This document shows, piece after piece, positions 18,305-25,460 of a stretch of 64,000 bases of DNA. Source of the stretch: Leifsonia xyli subsp. xyli str. CTCB07 (GTDB lineage Bacteria; Actinomycetota; Actinomycetes; Actinomycetales; Microbacteriaceae). The notes beneath the pieces are model-generated. The model was given only the letters and a program-made list of their open reading frames with translations, made no database searches and was not told the DNA's origin. Each line of letters starts with the position of its first letter. The first letter of the stretch is position 1. The translations under genes were made by a program, and so were the position numbers. Location: assembly GCF_000007665.1 (NCBI RefSeq), contig NC_006087.1:1984001-2048000 (forward strand). The letters are read 5' to 3'.

Positions 18305-18511
18305 CTAGACGGAGAGCGTTGTCACGGCCAGGGCGGCCGCGCCCGAGGCCACATCGTAGGCCGCGATATCCATCGCCGTCGCCGCGACGACGGCGATCAC
18401 GCCGAGACAGGTGACTTCGTGGAGCGGCACTGAGGACCCTGCTGTGACATCCGTGTTGAGTTCAGTGGCGACCAGGTCGCTCAGAGCCTGGGCGGTTCGT
18501 TGCAGAGACAC
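18305..18511 (-). CDS. Small Ala/Val-rich precursor-like peptide, type A (cassette 1)
   Basis: 68 residues from GTG at 18511, preceded by GAGAGGAAACGACG. The leader begins SLQRTAQALSDLV. It then has HEVTC and a 34-residue tail (CLGVIAVVAATAMDIAAYDV and on to TTLSV). Protein and DNA are identical to 22553-22759 because the gene lies in the 489-bp repeat. The start was chosen over longer ORFs because the GTG/ATG and Shine-Dalgarno context is conserved in all four type A genes. Confidence 0.65.
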   Translation of the reverse strand: MSLQRTAQALSDLVATELNTDVTAGSSVPLHEVTCLGVIAVVAATAMDIAAYDVASGAAALAVTTLSV

Positions 18512-18635
18512 CGTCGTTTCCTCTCCCGAGAGCGAGATTTTCGCTCCTTTCAGGCTAGGAGGCACCGGCCAGGAGAGCGATCACACGGTCCGAATTGAGT
18601 GGAACGCTAAGTACACTGAAAAGCCACTGAAGTAC
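18512..18635 (-). promoter_or_regulatory. Conserved upstream segment of a type A peptide gene (copy 1)
   Basis: About 120 bp before the GTG are conserved in all four type A genes: a CTTAG-containing block, a CCTAGCxTGAA block, and a short hairpin AGCGA-AAATC-TCGCT directly before the ribosome binding site. This copy is identical to 22760-22883. Confidence 0.5.
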
Positions 18636-18650
18636 CCGGAGACAGCAAAA

Positions 18651-18680
18651 GGGCATCCAGCCCCACCCGGCTGGATGCCC
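18651..18680 (-). terminator. Duplicated nagB terminator (copy 1)
   Basis: Perfect 12-bp inverted repeat (18651-18662 / 18669-18680) with a 6-nt loop, followed on the minus strand by TTTTG. It was carried along in the 489-bp repeat behind the nagB fragment. Confidence 0.7.
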
Positions 18681-18697
18681 CTCTCACCGCCGCTTCG

Positions 18698-18755
18698 CTA
18701 CAGCCTCTGCCAGCTCGGCTTGTGATCGTACGCGTAGCGGTAATAGGCGATGTTC
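18698..18755 (-). pseudogene. 3' fragment of nagB (last 19 codons)
   Basis: Encodes RNIAYYRYAYDHKPSWQRL and stop, identical to the end of the nagB gene at 22946-23003, and is then cut off by foreign sequence. It proves that the repeat arose by duplication of a nagB-proximal segment. Confidence 0.9.
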
Positions 18756-18991
18756 GAGCACACCCTCATGTCCGAGCGCACCCGAGGCCGCACCGGCGGA
18801 CAGAACCCACACTCGGCCCCGGCGTTCAGCCACCGGCAGCAGGGCTGACGGGAGAGCTTCAGGACCCGGCACGCCGCCGTCACGGGAATCCCCGATTGAG
18901 CGAGCCTGTCACGAGCGGGCGCATCATCTTCCCGGCAGGCTCGCCTGCGACAGCTACGCCGCCGCCGCAACACCTTCTTCTCCCACTCCAA
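18756..18991 (-). mobile_element. IS3-family transposase remnant
   Basis: The minus-strand translation contains a segment like the start of an IS3-family orfB: RDRLAQSGIPVTAACRVLKLSRQP followed by CRWL, preceded by basic residues as at the end of orfA. Both ends are missing; the fragment is fused to the nagB tail at 18755. It probably took part in the rearrangement that inverted the plus-strand cassette next to it. Confidence 0.7.
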
Positions 18992-18994
18992 AGC

Positions 18995-19106
18995 TTTTCC
19001 GACTACTTAGAGCTCTGCTCAATTCAGGCCCTGTGACCGCTCGCCTGGCCGGCGCCTTCCTAGCGTGAAGGTAGCGAAAATCTCGCTCCTCAGAGAGGAA
19101 ACGACG
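18995..19106 (+). promoter_or_regulatory. Conserved upstream segment of the inverted type A peptide gene
   Basis: Matches the upstream segments of the minus-strand type A genes but in opposite orientation. It has GCTTTTC, ACTTAG, the CTCAATTCxGGxCxGTG block, CCTAGCGTGAAGG, and the hairpin AGCGA-AAATC-TCGCT before GAGAGGAAACGACG. Confidence 0.5.
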
Positions 19107-19322
19107 GTGTCTTTGCAACGAACCACCCAGATCGTGAACAACCGGACCGCCGCCGGACTCGATACGGGATCGACCTCCAGCTTCGCACTATCGCATCGGG
19201 AGAGCACGTGTTTTGCAGTGATCATCGTCGCCATCGCCGCCGCGGAGGCAGCAGGGGACTTCGCCGCTATCGACATCGCCGATGCTGCGGTCATCGCGGC
19301 CGCGACAACAGTCGCCGGTTAG
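19107..19322 (+). CDS. Small Ala/Val-rich precursor-like peptide, type A (inverted cassette)
   Basis: 71 residues from GTG at 19107. The leader begins SLQRTTQIVNNRTAAGLDTG, followed by HRESTC and a 37-residue Ala/Ile/Val-rich tail with three Asp residues, ending AATTVAG. It is the only family member on the plus strand and the most divergent core. It is followed 17 bp later by a remnant of the HTTM gene start, so the whole cassette was inverted. Confidence 0.65.
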   Translation: MSLQRTTQIVNNRTAAGLDTGSTSSFALSHRESTCFAVIIVAIAAAEAAGDFAAIDIADAAVIAAATTVAG

Positions 19323-19339
19323 TCGGGAGGCGTCGAATC

Positions 19340-19435
19340 ATGGGGAGATCGTGTAAGACGCTGCGAGTGTTTTGCGGGCGCGTATCCAGATTAGTTCTCC
19401 GCGGCCGGAGAACTGTGAGCAGTGGTGCGCTGTGA
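19340..19435 (+). pseudogene. Remnant of the HTTM gene 5' end (inverted cassette)
   Basis: Thirty-one codons beginning MGRSCKTLRVFCGRVSR, matching the first residues of the complete HTTM-hydrolase (MGRSRKTLRVFRGRASK) with the same 17-bp spacing after the peptide gene. The rest of the gene is missing. Confidence 0.75.
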
Positions 19436-19478
19436 GGCCCAGAAGTTACCTGTGGCGGCTATATCGAAAGCCTGTCCC

Positions 19479-19691
19479 TCATACCGCTAGAGCGGTGGCC
19501 GCCACGGCCGCCGACCCCACCGCGACGTCCACCGTTGCCTCGGCGCCCAGAAATGCGGCGTAGGCCATGACCGCAGCAACCGACAAACAAGTGATCTCGC
19601 TCTGAGACCGGGAGCATCCCGCTGGTGTCGTCGTTTCGAGCCGCGAACTCAAGACGCCATTCACTGTCTCAGCGGTCTGGCTCATAGTCAT
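19479..19691 (-). CDS. Small Ala/Val-rich precursor-like peptide, type B (cassette 2)
   Basis: About 70 residues; the start could be ATG at 19703, 19691 or 19685 (SQTAETVN aligns with the other leaders). The leader contains an extra Cys (AGCSRS). The motif is SEITC and the 36-residue tail ends VAATALAV. It occupies the distal position of cassette 2, just as the gene at 17869 does in cassette 1. Confidence 0.6.
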   Translation of the reverse strand: MTMSQTAETVNGVLSSRLETTTPAGCSRSQSEITCLSVAAVMAYAAFLGAEATVDVAVGSAAVAATALAV

Positions 19692-19699
19692 GTTTCTTT

Positions 19700-19846
19700 T
19701 CATTTCATCTTCTTTCTTCATTCGTCTCGCTGCGTTCTGCGGCGAGGTAGAGGCGCGATCGGCGCGGAGACGGTACATGGGCAGCCGCTCGATTCCGCCG
19801 CTGCGCGCCCACGAAACGCTCGCAACATCTTGCGCGATCTCGCCAC
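19700..19846 (-). pseudogene. Fused remnant of HTTM gene start and SdpA-like gene (cassette 2)
   Basis: Begins with GTG where the intact HTTM gene has ATG and reads VARSRKMLRAFRGR. It is then joined by deletion to sequence matching the SdpA-like gene around 20350-20380 and its end (SRLYLAAERSETNEE in one frame). The deletion junction differs from that of cassette 1, so the two cassettes decayed independently or at different times. Confidence 0.7.
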
Positions 19847-19865
19847 GGTCCGAGGTCCCCCCCGA

Positions 19866-20072
19866 CTAGATGGCGAGCGCCGTCGCGGCCAGGGCGGAGG
19901 CGCCCGTGGCGACATCGAAGGCTGCGACGTCCGCCGCTGCCCCCACGATGATCGTCACCACTCCGATACAAGTGTTTTCGCGGTGCAGCACCGAGGTACT
20001 GGCTGTCGCATCCGGGTCAATTTCAGTGGTGACCCTATCGTTCAGGGTCTGGGCGGTCTTTTGCAGAGACAT
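19866..20072 (-). CDS. Small Ala/Val-rich precursor-like peptide, type A (cassette 2)
   Basis: 68 residues from ATG at 20072 behind GGAAAGGAAACGACG. The leader MSLQKTAQTLNDRV is followed by HRENTC and a 34-residue tail (CIGVVTIIVGAAADVAAFDV and then ATGASALAATALAI). Compared with the type A gene in the 489-bp repeat it has many substitutions but no gaps in the core, and the changes are mostly conservative (V/I, Y/F). This suggests selection on a hydrophobic helix with a fixed Asp. Confidence 0.68.
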   Translation of the reverse strand: MSLQKTAQTLNDRVTTEIDPDATASTSVLHRENTCIGVVTIIVGAAADVAAFDVATGASALAATALAI

Positions 20073-20191
20073 CGTCGTTTCCTTTCCCCTAGCAGCGAGA
20101 TTTTCGCCACCTTCACGCTAGGAAGGCACCGACAAGGGGAGCGATCGCACGGCCGGAATCGAGTGGAACGCTAAGTGCTCTGAAAGGCCAC
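20073..20191 (-). promoter_or_regulatory. Conserved upstream segment of a type A peptide gene (cassette 2)
   Basis: Contains CACTTAGCGTTCCACTC, CCTAGCGTGAAGG and the hairpin GGCGA-AAATC-TCGCT before the ribosome binding site. It begins directly after the SdpA-like stop, so cassette 2 has been fused to the end of cassette 3. Confidence 0.5.
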
Positions 20192-20765
20192 TCATTTTTC
20201 TTCATCCGTCTCGCTACGCTCTGCAGCGAGGGAGAGGTATCCCGATATGAACGGAATGTCGATATCGCCCCCTTCGTGGCCGTTGTCCTTCACCACGCAG
20301 AACTGGAAGCCGAGGACACCGGCGTCGAACGGCTCCAGGAGCACGCGGGCGCGATCGGCGAGGAGACGGTACATGGGCAGCCGCTCGACTGCGCCAGGGT
20401 TCGCGGCCAGCTGATTCAGGAACAGGTTCGTCACATCCAGCAGGGCTTTGCTGCGCCGCCGGTCGGGGAAGAAGAGCAGTTGGGTGGCGGACCGTCGCGG
20501 ATAGCGGGTGAGCGGGACCCAGGGAGACGTCTCGCCGGCGACATCGAGCGTTCGCGCGAACAGCAGGACATCCGTCGTCATCGGCCGGGGGGCGAAGAAG
20601 CGCCAATCGGGCACGATTTCGTCGAGGAGGGGCCGAAGCGCCCGCGTTCGCGGCAGAAGCCGGACGGAGCGGTTTGGGATGCTGGCGCAGCAGAGTGAGC
20701 AGCAGCAGCGCGCAGGACGCCGCAGAGAAAGACCAGCGGGCCGCGGCCCCCGCAGCCGGCCTCAT
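20192..20765 (-). pseudogene. SdpA-like maturation protein, frameshifted
   Basis: The ATG at 20765 overlaps the stop of the HTTM-hydrolase gene (ATGA). The first frame gives a signal-anchor helix (ARWSFSAASCALLLLTLLRQ). Near 20690-20702 a 1-nt shift moves the conserved sequence to another frame: SIPNRSVRLLPRTRALRPLL, then VPDWRFFAPRP, and on to GYLSLAAERSE. The WRFFAPRP block corresponds in position to the GWxFFTxDPR motif of SdpA, which acts with SdpB in maturing the SdpC toxin; the family assignment is by pattern and needs a profile search. A sequencing error could mimic the frameshift. Confidence 0.65.
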
Positions 20766-22534
20766 GCGGACGCCTCCACGTGTTCGAGGATGAGCGCCGC
20801 CACCGTCTCGGCGTGCTCACGCGAGCTCAGGATGGAATGGTGGTCGCACCCCCGCACCGCCAGGCCGACACGCCCGTTCTCGCAGGGCTCGTCTGCGGGC
20901 AGCTGCGCGGAGACAAGCTGCGACCAGATATCGACCCCGGTGGCCTCGACAGGCCCGGGGACGCCGTTCGCCGCCCAGTCCTCGAGGATCAGGCGCCAGA
21001 GGGCCGCCGTCCGCCGCCACCACGACGGGGTCCGTTGCGCGTCCCAGGAGCGGCTACCGGCCGGGCCGGGAAGCCCCGCGACCCATCCCGGCCGGGTGAA
21101 GAGCAGACCGCCGCTGAGGAGCAGCGTCGCGGGGAGAAGATGCATAGACTTCAGAGTCGGGTTCGTCCGCGGATCGGTGTCCACCACAGCGGGATCGGTC
21201 GGATCGACCCGGATGAGTTCCGAGACCGATCCCGGCACACGAGCGGCCACCGAACCGGCGACACAGGCCCCGAGCGAGTGCCCCACAAGCACCACCCGCC
21301 CCGGGAGCGCCGAAACGAAGTCGCACAAACCACGCAACACCGCCTCGATCCCCCCAGCGGAGAGACTCTGGCCGCCAAGCGCATCGGCGAGGACGATCAC
21401 ACGCCCACCGCTCGACAGCAGGGACGCCCACCGGGTGAGATCGTGGTGGAGCGATCCGAGACCGGGGAAGAGGACGAAGCAGACCTCGCCGGGCCCGGAG
21501 GAGCGGCGCTCGCTGAAGCTGACCGTGGTCCCGGCGGACGTGGGAGACCGCTTGAGCAGGCTCCGCTCGTCGCGCCAGCGACGTTCGTGCCATCCAGCGC
21601 TCACCGCCCCGGCGGTCACCCCCGCCGCGATCGCGCCGGCCAGCAGAAGCGGCACCGACCGGTCTTGGGCGCTGCGGCGTCGTGACCCGAAGACGTACGG
21701 GACCGCGACCAGCATGGCGGGGAAGGCGGTCACGAAGCGCCCGAGCCCCATCGTGGCTCCCACGGCGATATGGAAGCCCGCCGCGATCAGCGTGAACAGC
21801 CAGGTCACGGGAGGACACCGGAGAAGCACCAGCGCGAATGCGCACTCGAAGCCGAGCATCCCGCGGCTCAGCGTCCGGGCCAGTCCGGGATGCGCGTGCA
21901 GCACCCGCCAGAGTCCCCGGTCGCCGTAGGCGCGGGTCCGCATGACACCGGTGAGGGCTTTCCCGGATCCCCAGTCCGGGTTGGGGATTTTGGCCCACCC
22001 GGAGGCCTGGTAGGCGAGCGTCGCCTGGAGAGCCAGGTGGGTCAGGGCGATGTCGGCCGCTCGGGGCGTGCCGATGGCCCGAGCGGCGCCGACGGCGAGC
22101 GTCGTCTGCAGCACCGCCTGATCCGAACCGTCCGAGCCACGCCGGGTCCTCGGGCCCAGGAGCATCTGGGCGATCGCCGACCCGAGGTGCAGGGCGCCCG
22201 TTGCGCGCGTGCTGACGCGACCCGAGAGCACAGCCATCGAGGCGGCGCCCCGGAACAGCGTGAGAGCGAGGCTGACACCCCGGCCGGACACGACATCGAC
22301 CAGCCGGAAGAGGACCGGCGGCAGGATACGGCGCTGCTCCTGCCGCAGCGTCTCCCACGCGTTGAGCCCACCGCGACGACGATCTCCCGGGTTCACCAGA
22401 TATTCGGCGACACTCGTGAGCACAGTCACAGCGCTGAGGCACTCCGCGATGCGGAGGGCAGTCCCCCGGCTCAGGAAGGCTGTTTTGGATGCGCGCCCAC
22501 GAAACACTCGCAGTGTCTTGCGCGATCTCCCCAT
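20762..22534 (-). CDS. HTTM-domain membrane protein fused to an alpha/beta-hydrolase
   Basis: 590 residues, open throughout. Residues about 25-325 form a multi-helix HTTM domain of the SdpB / vitamin-K-carboxylase-like superfamily. Landmarks are AEYLVNPGDRRRGGL, QASGWAKIPNPDWGSGKAL (the W-x-x-G-x-A-L region) and FHIAVGATMGLGRFVTAFPA. Residues about 355-590 are an alpha/beta-hydrolase with nucleophile elbow GHSLGA (Ser420), acid candidate RVDPTD and catalytic His in GCDHHS (His565/566). I know of no described HTTM-hydrolase fusion. It lies between a type A peptide gene (18 bp upstream) and the SdpA-like gene (4-bp overlap), so it probably processes or exports the peptides. Confidence 0.8.
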   Translation of the reverse strand: MGRSRKTLRVFRGRASKTAFLSRGTALRIAECLSAVTVLTSVAEYLVNPGDRRRGGLNAWETLRQEQRRILPPVLFRLVDVVSGRGVSLALTLFRGAASMAVLSGRVSTRATGALHLGSAIAQMLLGPRTRRGSDGSDQAVLQTTLAVGAARAIGTPRAADIALTHLALQATLAYQASGWAKIPNPDWGSGKALTGVMRTRAYGDRGLWRVLHAHPGLARTLSRGMLGFECAFALVLLRCPPVTWLFTLIAAGFHIAVGATMGLGRFVTAFPAMLVAVPYVFGSRRRSAQDRSVPLLLAGAIAAGVTAGAVSAGWHERRWRDERSLLKRSPTSAGTTVSFSERRSSGPGEVCFVLFPGLGSLHHDLTRWASLLSSGGRVIVLADALGGQSLSAGGIEAVLRGLCDFVSALPGRVVLVGHSLGACVAGSVAARVPGSVSELIRVDPTDPAVVDTDPRTNPTLKSMHLLPATLLLSGGLLFTRPGWVAGLPGPAGSRSWDAQRTPSWWRRTAALWRLILEDWAANGVPGPVEATGVDIWSQLVSAQLPADEPCENGRVGLAVRGCDHHSILSSREHAETVAALILEHVEASA

Positions 22535-22552
22535 GATTCGACGCCTCCCGGC

Positions 22553-22759
22553 CTAGACGGAGAGCGTTGTCACGGCCAGGGCGGCCGCGCCCGAGGCCAC
22601 ATCGTAGGCCGCGATATCCATCGCCGTCGCCGCGACGACGGCGATCACGCCGAGACAGGTGACTTCGTGGAGCGGCACTGAGGACCCTGCTGTGACATCC
22701 GTGTTGAGTTCAGTGGCGACCAGGTCGCTCAGAGCCTGGGCGGTTCGTTGCAGAGACAC
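22553..22759 (-). CDS. Small Ala/Val-rich precursor-like peptide, type A (cassette 3, with full HTTM gene)
   Basis: 68 residues from GTG at 22759, identical to the gene at 18305-18511. It is the first gene of the only cassette that retains a full-length HTTM-hydrolase and a near-complete SdpA-like gene. The E-x-T-C motif lies at residues 32-35 of the product. The tail from the cysteine is 34 residues with a single Cys and conserved Asp residues, so no lanthionine, thiazole or intramolecular disulfide pattern is obvious. Confidence 0.65.
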   Translation of the reverse strand: MSLQRTAQALSDLVATELNTDVTAGSSVPLHEVTCLGVIAVVAATAMDIAAYDVASGAAALAVTTLSV

Positions 22760-22883
22760 CGTCGTTTCCTCTCCCGAGAGCGAGATTTTCGCTCCTTTCA
22801 GGCTAGGAGGCACCGGCCAGGAGAGCGATCACACGGTCCGAATTGAGTGGAACGCTAAGTACACTGAAAAGCCACTGAAGTAC
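22760..22883 (-). promoter_or_regulatory. Conserved upstream segment of a type A peptide gene (cassette 3)
   Basis: Same blocks as in the other cassettes (CTTAGCGTTCCACTCAATTC, CCTAGCCTGAAAGGAGCG, and the hairpin before the ribosome binding site). It lies between the nagB terminator and the peptide start, so the cassette has its own promoter. Confidence 0.5.
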
Positions 22884-22898
22884 CCGGAGACAGCAAAA

Positions 22899-22928
22899 GG
22901 GCATCCAGCCCCACCCGGCTGGATGCCC
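22899..22928 (-). terminator. nagB terminator
   Basis: Perfect 12-bp stem (22899-22910 / 22917-22928) with a 6-nt loop, followed on the minus strand by TTTTG. It starts 18 bp after the nagB stop. Confidence 0.85.
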
Positions 22929-22945
22929 CTCTCACCGCCGCTTCG

Positions 22946-23732
22946 CTACAGCCTCTGCCAGCTCGGCTTGTGATCGTACGCGTAGCGGTAATAGGCGATG
23001 TTCCTCAGCCGCGAGGCGGCCGCCTCGTCCACCAGCACGGTGACATGCGGGGGCAGCTGAATGGCGGAGCCCGGATTCGACGCCGACACCGGCCCCTCGA
23101 CGGCCCCGGCCACAGCCTCGGCCTTGCCCTCGCCGAAAGCCAGCAGCAGCAGATGCCGCGCCTTCAGAATGGTCGACAACCCCTGCGTGACGCAGTGCAT
23201 CGGAACATCGTCCTCAGAGGGGAAGAAGCGCGAATTGTCCTTGCGCGTCTGCTCGGTCAGGGTCTTCACGCGCGTGATCGAGGCGAACGAGGAGCCGGGC
23301 TCGTTGAAGCCGATGTGGCCGTCAGTGCCGATACCAAGGATCTGCACGTCCACCCCGCCGGACTCGGCGATCGCCCGCTCGTAGTCGGCGCCCGCGTGCT
23401 CGATGCCATCGACAGCGCCGTTGGGCACATGGATGAGCGAGGGGGTGAGCCCGAGCGGTTCCACGACCTCGCGGGTGATCACCGCGCGGTACGACTCGGG
23501 ATGCCCGGCCTCCAACCCGACGTACTCGTCCAGTGCGTAGCCGCGTACGTGGGAGACGTCCACCCCCCGCTCGCCCACGCGGCGCGCGAGGGCCCGGTAG
23601 GACCGGCAGCGGAGTGGACCCGGTGGCCAGACCGAGAACGGCGTCCGGCTTGTGCGAAATCAGGTCGAGAATGGACTCCGCTGCGAGCTCTCCTGCTGCG
23701 TCCTTATCCGGGACGACGACGACTTCAGCCAA
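22946..23732 (-). pseudogene. nagB: Glucosamine-6-phosphate deaminase, frameshifted
   Basis: NagB deaminates and isomerises glucosamine-6-phosphate to fructose-6-phosphate. The gene starts with TTG behind GGAGGAGG (AEVVVVPDKDAAGELAAESI, LGLATGSTPL) and loses frame near 23612, where the next residues should read SYRALARRVGERG. The second frame carries the rest of the enzyme: YALDEYVGL, GIGTDGHIGFNEPGSSF with the catalytic Asp/His, and the C-terminal RNIAYYRYAYDHKPSWQRL. One 1-nt indel suffices. With nagA intact, this breaks or suggests loss of amino-sugar use; a sequencing error should be excluded. Confidence 0.88.
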
Positions 23733-23994
23733 CTGTTCCTCCTCCGAGCACCGCTTCGAGCGCGGCGACAGGTGTTCTTTCGGGGACGAGGCTGATACGG
23801 CGCGACAGCGCCAGCGAGGCGAGGAACGGAAGACCGTCCCGCCCCGCTATCGAGCACCTCGTGGACATCGCAGAGCCGCCGGTCCCCGAAGGGCTGACGC
23901 CGCCGATCACCACGGTGTCGGCAGCGACGGTCAGCGCGAAGACCAGCACCGCTGCGGCGATGCCTTCATTCAGCGTAGCCTTGATCGCGGTCAC
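23725..23994 (-). pseudogene. C-terminal remnant of a ROK sugar kinase
   Basis: The frame contains ALTVAADTVVIGGVSPSG, matching the conserved D-x-V-V-I-G-G-G block near the end of ROK kinases (one Gly missing), and ends LVPERTPVAALEAVLGGG, as such proteins do. The N-terminal two thirds are absent, and icd begins about 100 bp further on. The stop overlaps the nagB TTG start, so it was once a nagK-nagB-like operon. Confidence 0.65.
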
Positions 23995-24047
23995 CGCAGC
24001 CGCGAACGGCGAGCGGAGCGGGGACGGGCCGCAGGTGCGCCACCAGC

Positions 24048-24083
24048 GAGCGGCCCGGTGGCTCTCGGTCCACCGGGCCGCTC
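24048..24083 (-). terminator. icd terminator hairpin
   Basis: Perfect 14-bp inverted repeat (24048-24061 / 24070-24083) with an 8-nt loop, 17 bp after the icd stop. Confidence 0.8.
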
Positions 24084-24099
24084 GGGCACGACCGCGGGC

Positions 24100-25314
24100 T
24101 CAGCCCAGGAGCGCCTTGAGGTTCGCACTGATCGCCTCGAGGAACTCCTCCGTCGTCAGGAACGCCTGCTCCGGGCCGACCAGGAGGGCGAGATCCTTGG
24201 TCATCTTGCCCTGCTCGACCGTCTTCACCACGACATCTTCGAGAGTGTGGGTGAAGTCGATGAGCTGCTGGTTGCCGTCGAGTTTGCCCCGGTGCGCGAG
24301 CCCGCGCGTCCAGGCGAAGATCGAGGCGATCGGGTTGGTGGAGGTCGGCTTGCCCTGCTGGTGCTGGCGGTAGTGGCGGGTCACCGTTCCGTGCGCGGCC
24401 TCCGCCTCGACGACCTTGCCGTCCGGCGTGGTCAGGACCGAGGTCATCAGACCGAGCGAGCCGAACCCCTGGGCCACCGTGTCGGACTGGACATCGCCGT
24501 CGTAGTTCTTGCACGCCCAGACGTAGCCGCCCTCCCATTTGAGGCTGGAGGCCACCATGTCGTCGATGAGACGGTGCTCATAGGTGAGCCCGGCCGCGTC
24601 GAACTTCTCCTTGTACTCAGTGTCGAAGACCTCCTGGAACAGGTCTTTGAACCGGCCATCGTAGGCCTTCAGGATGGTGTTCTTGGTCGAGAGGTACACC
24701 GGATACTGCCGGTCCAGCCCGTAGGTGAAAGAGGCCCGGGCGAAGTCGCGGATGGATTCGTCCTGGTTGTACATGGCCAGTGCGACACCGGCGCCCGGCG
24801 CCTGGTACACCTCGACGCTCTTGGCCTCTCCGCCGTCGCTCGGCTGGAAGCTGAGGGTGAGGGTGCCCGGGCCGTCGAAGGTAAAATCGGTGGCGCGGTA
24901 CTGGTCGCCGAAGGCGTGGCGGCCGATGATGATCGGCTTGTTCCAGCCGGGGACGAGCCGCGGGATGTTGGAGATGATGATCGGCTCGCGGAACACCACG
25001 CCGCCGAGGATGTTGCGGATGGTGCCGTTCGGGCTCTTCCACATCTTCTTGAGGCCGAACTCCTCGACGCGCGCCTCGTCCGGGGTGATCGTGGCGCATT
25101 TGACGCCGACGCCGTGCTTCTGGATGGCGTGTGCGGCGTCGATCGTGATCTGGTCGTCGGTCTCGTCGCGCTTCTGGATGCCGAGGTCGTAGTACTCGAG
25201 GTCGATGTCGAGGTACGGGTGGATGAGCGAGTCCTTGATCGCCTTCCAGATGATGCGGGTCATCTCGTCGCCATCGAGCTCGACGACCGTTCCTTCAACC
25301 TTGATCTTGTCCAC
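24100..25314 (-). CDS. icd: NADP-dependent isocitrate dehydrogenase (eukaryote-like type)
   Basis: 404-residue TCA-cycle enzyme that oxidises isocitrate to 2-oxoglutarate. Length and sequence ([86 protein letters not shown]) place it in the homodimeric eukaryotic-type subfamily, not the monomeric Idh usual in corynebacteria. It is transcribed alone, divergent from the GNAT gene, with its own terminator. Confidence 0.96.
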   Translation of the reverse strand: MDKIKVEGTVVELDGDEMTRIIWKAIKDSLIHPYLDIDLEYYDLGIQKRDETDDQITIDAAHAIQKHGVGVKCATITPDEARVEEFGLKKMWKSPNGTIRNILGGVVFREPIIISNIPRLVPGWNKPIIIGRHAFGDQYRATDFTFDGPGTLTLSFQPSDGGEAKSVEVYQAPGAGVALAMYNQDESIRDFARASFTYGLDRQYPVYLSTKNTILKAYDGRFKDLFQEVFDTEYKEKFDAAGLTYEHRLIDDMVASSLKWEGGYVWACKNYDGDVQSDTVAQGFGSLGLMTSVLTTPDGKVVEAEAAHGTVTRHYRQHQQGKPTSTNPIASIFAWTRGLAHRGKLDGNQQLIDFTHTLEDVVVKTVEQGKMTKDLALLVGPEQAFLTTEEFLEAISANLKALLG

Positions 25315-25460
25315 TGGTTCTCCTGCTTCTCTGCCGTTTTCAGCCGCAGAAAGCTTACCTGAGCCGCGTAACTATCTTGACATCGAGACAAATTGCCTCC
25401 CGGCCTCCGGCGGCCGGACTCGACTATGCCAGTATCGCCTCGCACGTTACCCTTTCGTTT

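Larger units (their letters stand above)
18267..18755. repeat. 489-bp exact direct repeat, copy 1
   Basis: Identical over its whole length to 22515-23003 (offset 4248 bp). It contains the first bases of the HTTM gene, a complete type A peptide gene, its upstream regulatory segment, the nagB terminator and the last 19 codons of nagB. The repeat ends abruptly inside nagB, where IS3-like sequence begins. Confidence 0.95.
22515..23003. repeat. 489-bp exact direct repeat, copy 2
   Basis: Identical to 18267-18755. Here the repeat lies in its original context: the end of nagB, its terminator, the peptide promoter and gene, and the start of the full HTTM gene. Perfect identity over non-coding DNA implies a recent duplication or gene conversion. 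Confidence 0.95.

Noticed and set aside
18305..20072. Small peptides as lanthipeptides, thiopeptides or circular bacteriocins
   Set aside because: Only one Cys per core, no LanM/LanB/C, YcaO, radical-SAM or DUF95-type gene nearby, and an N-terminal leader not typical of circular bacteriocins. An SdpC-like logic fits the neighbours better.
20276..22681. Long plus-strand frames opposite the HTTM-hydrolase gene
   Set aside because: They lack start signals and family resemblance, and the minus-strand protein has clear domain motifs over the whole length.
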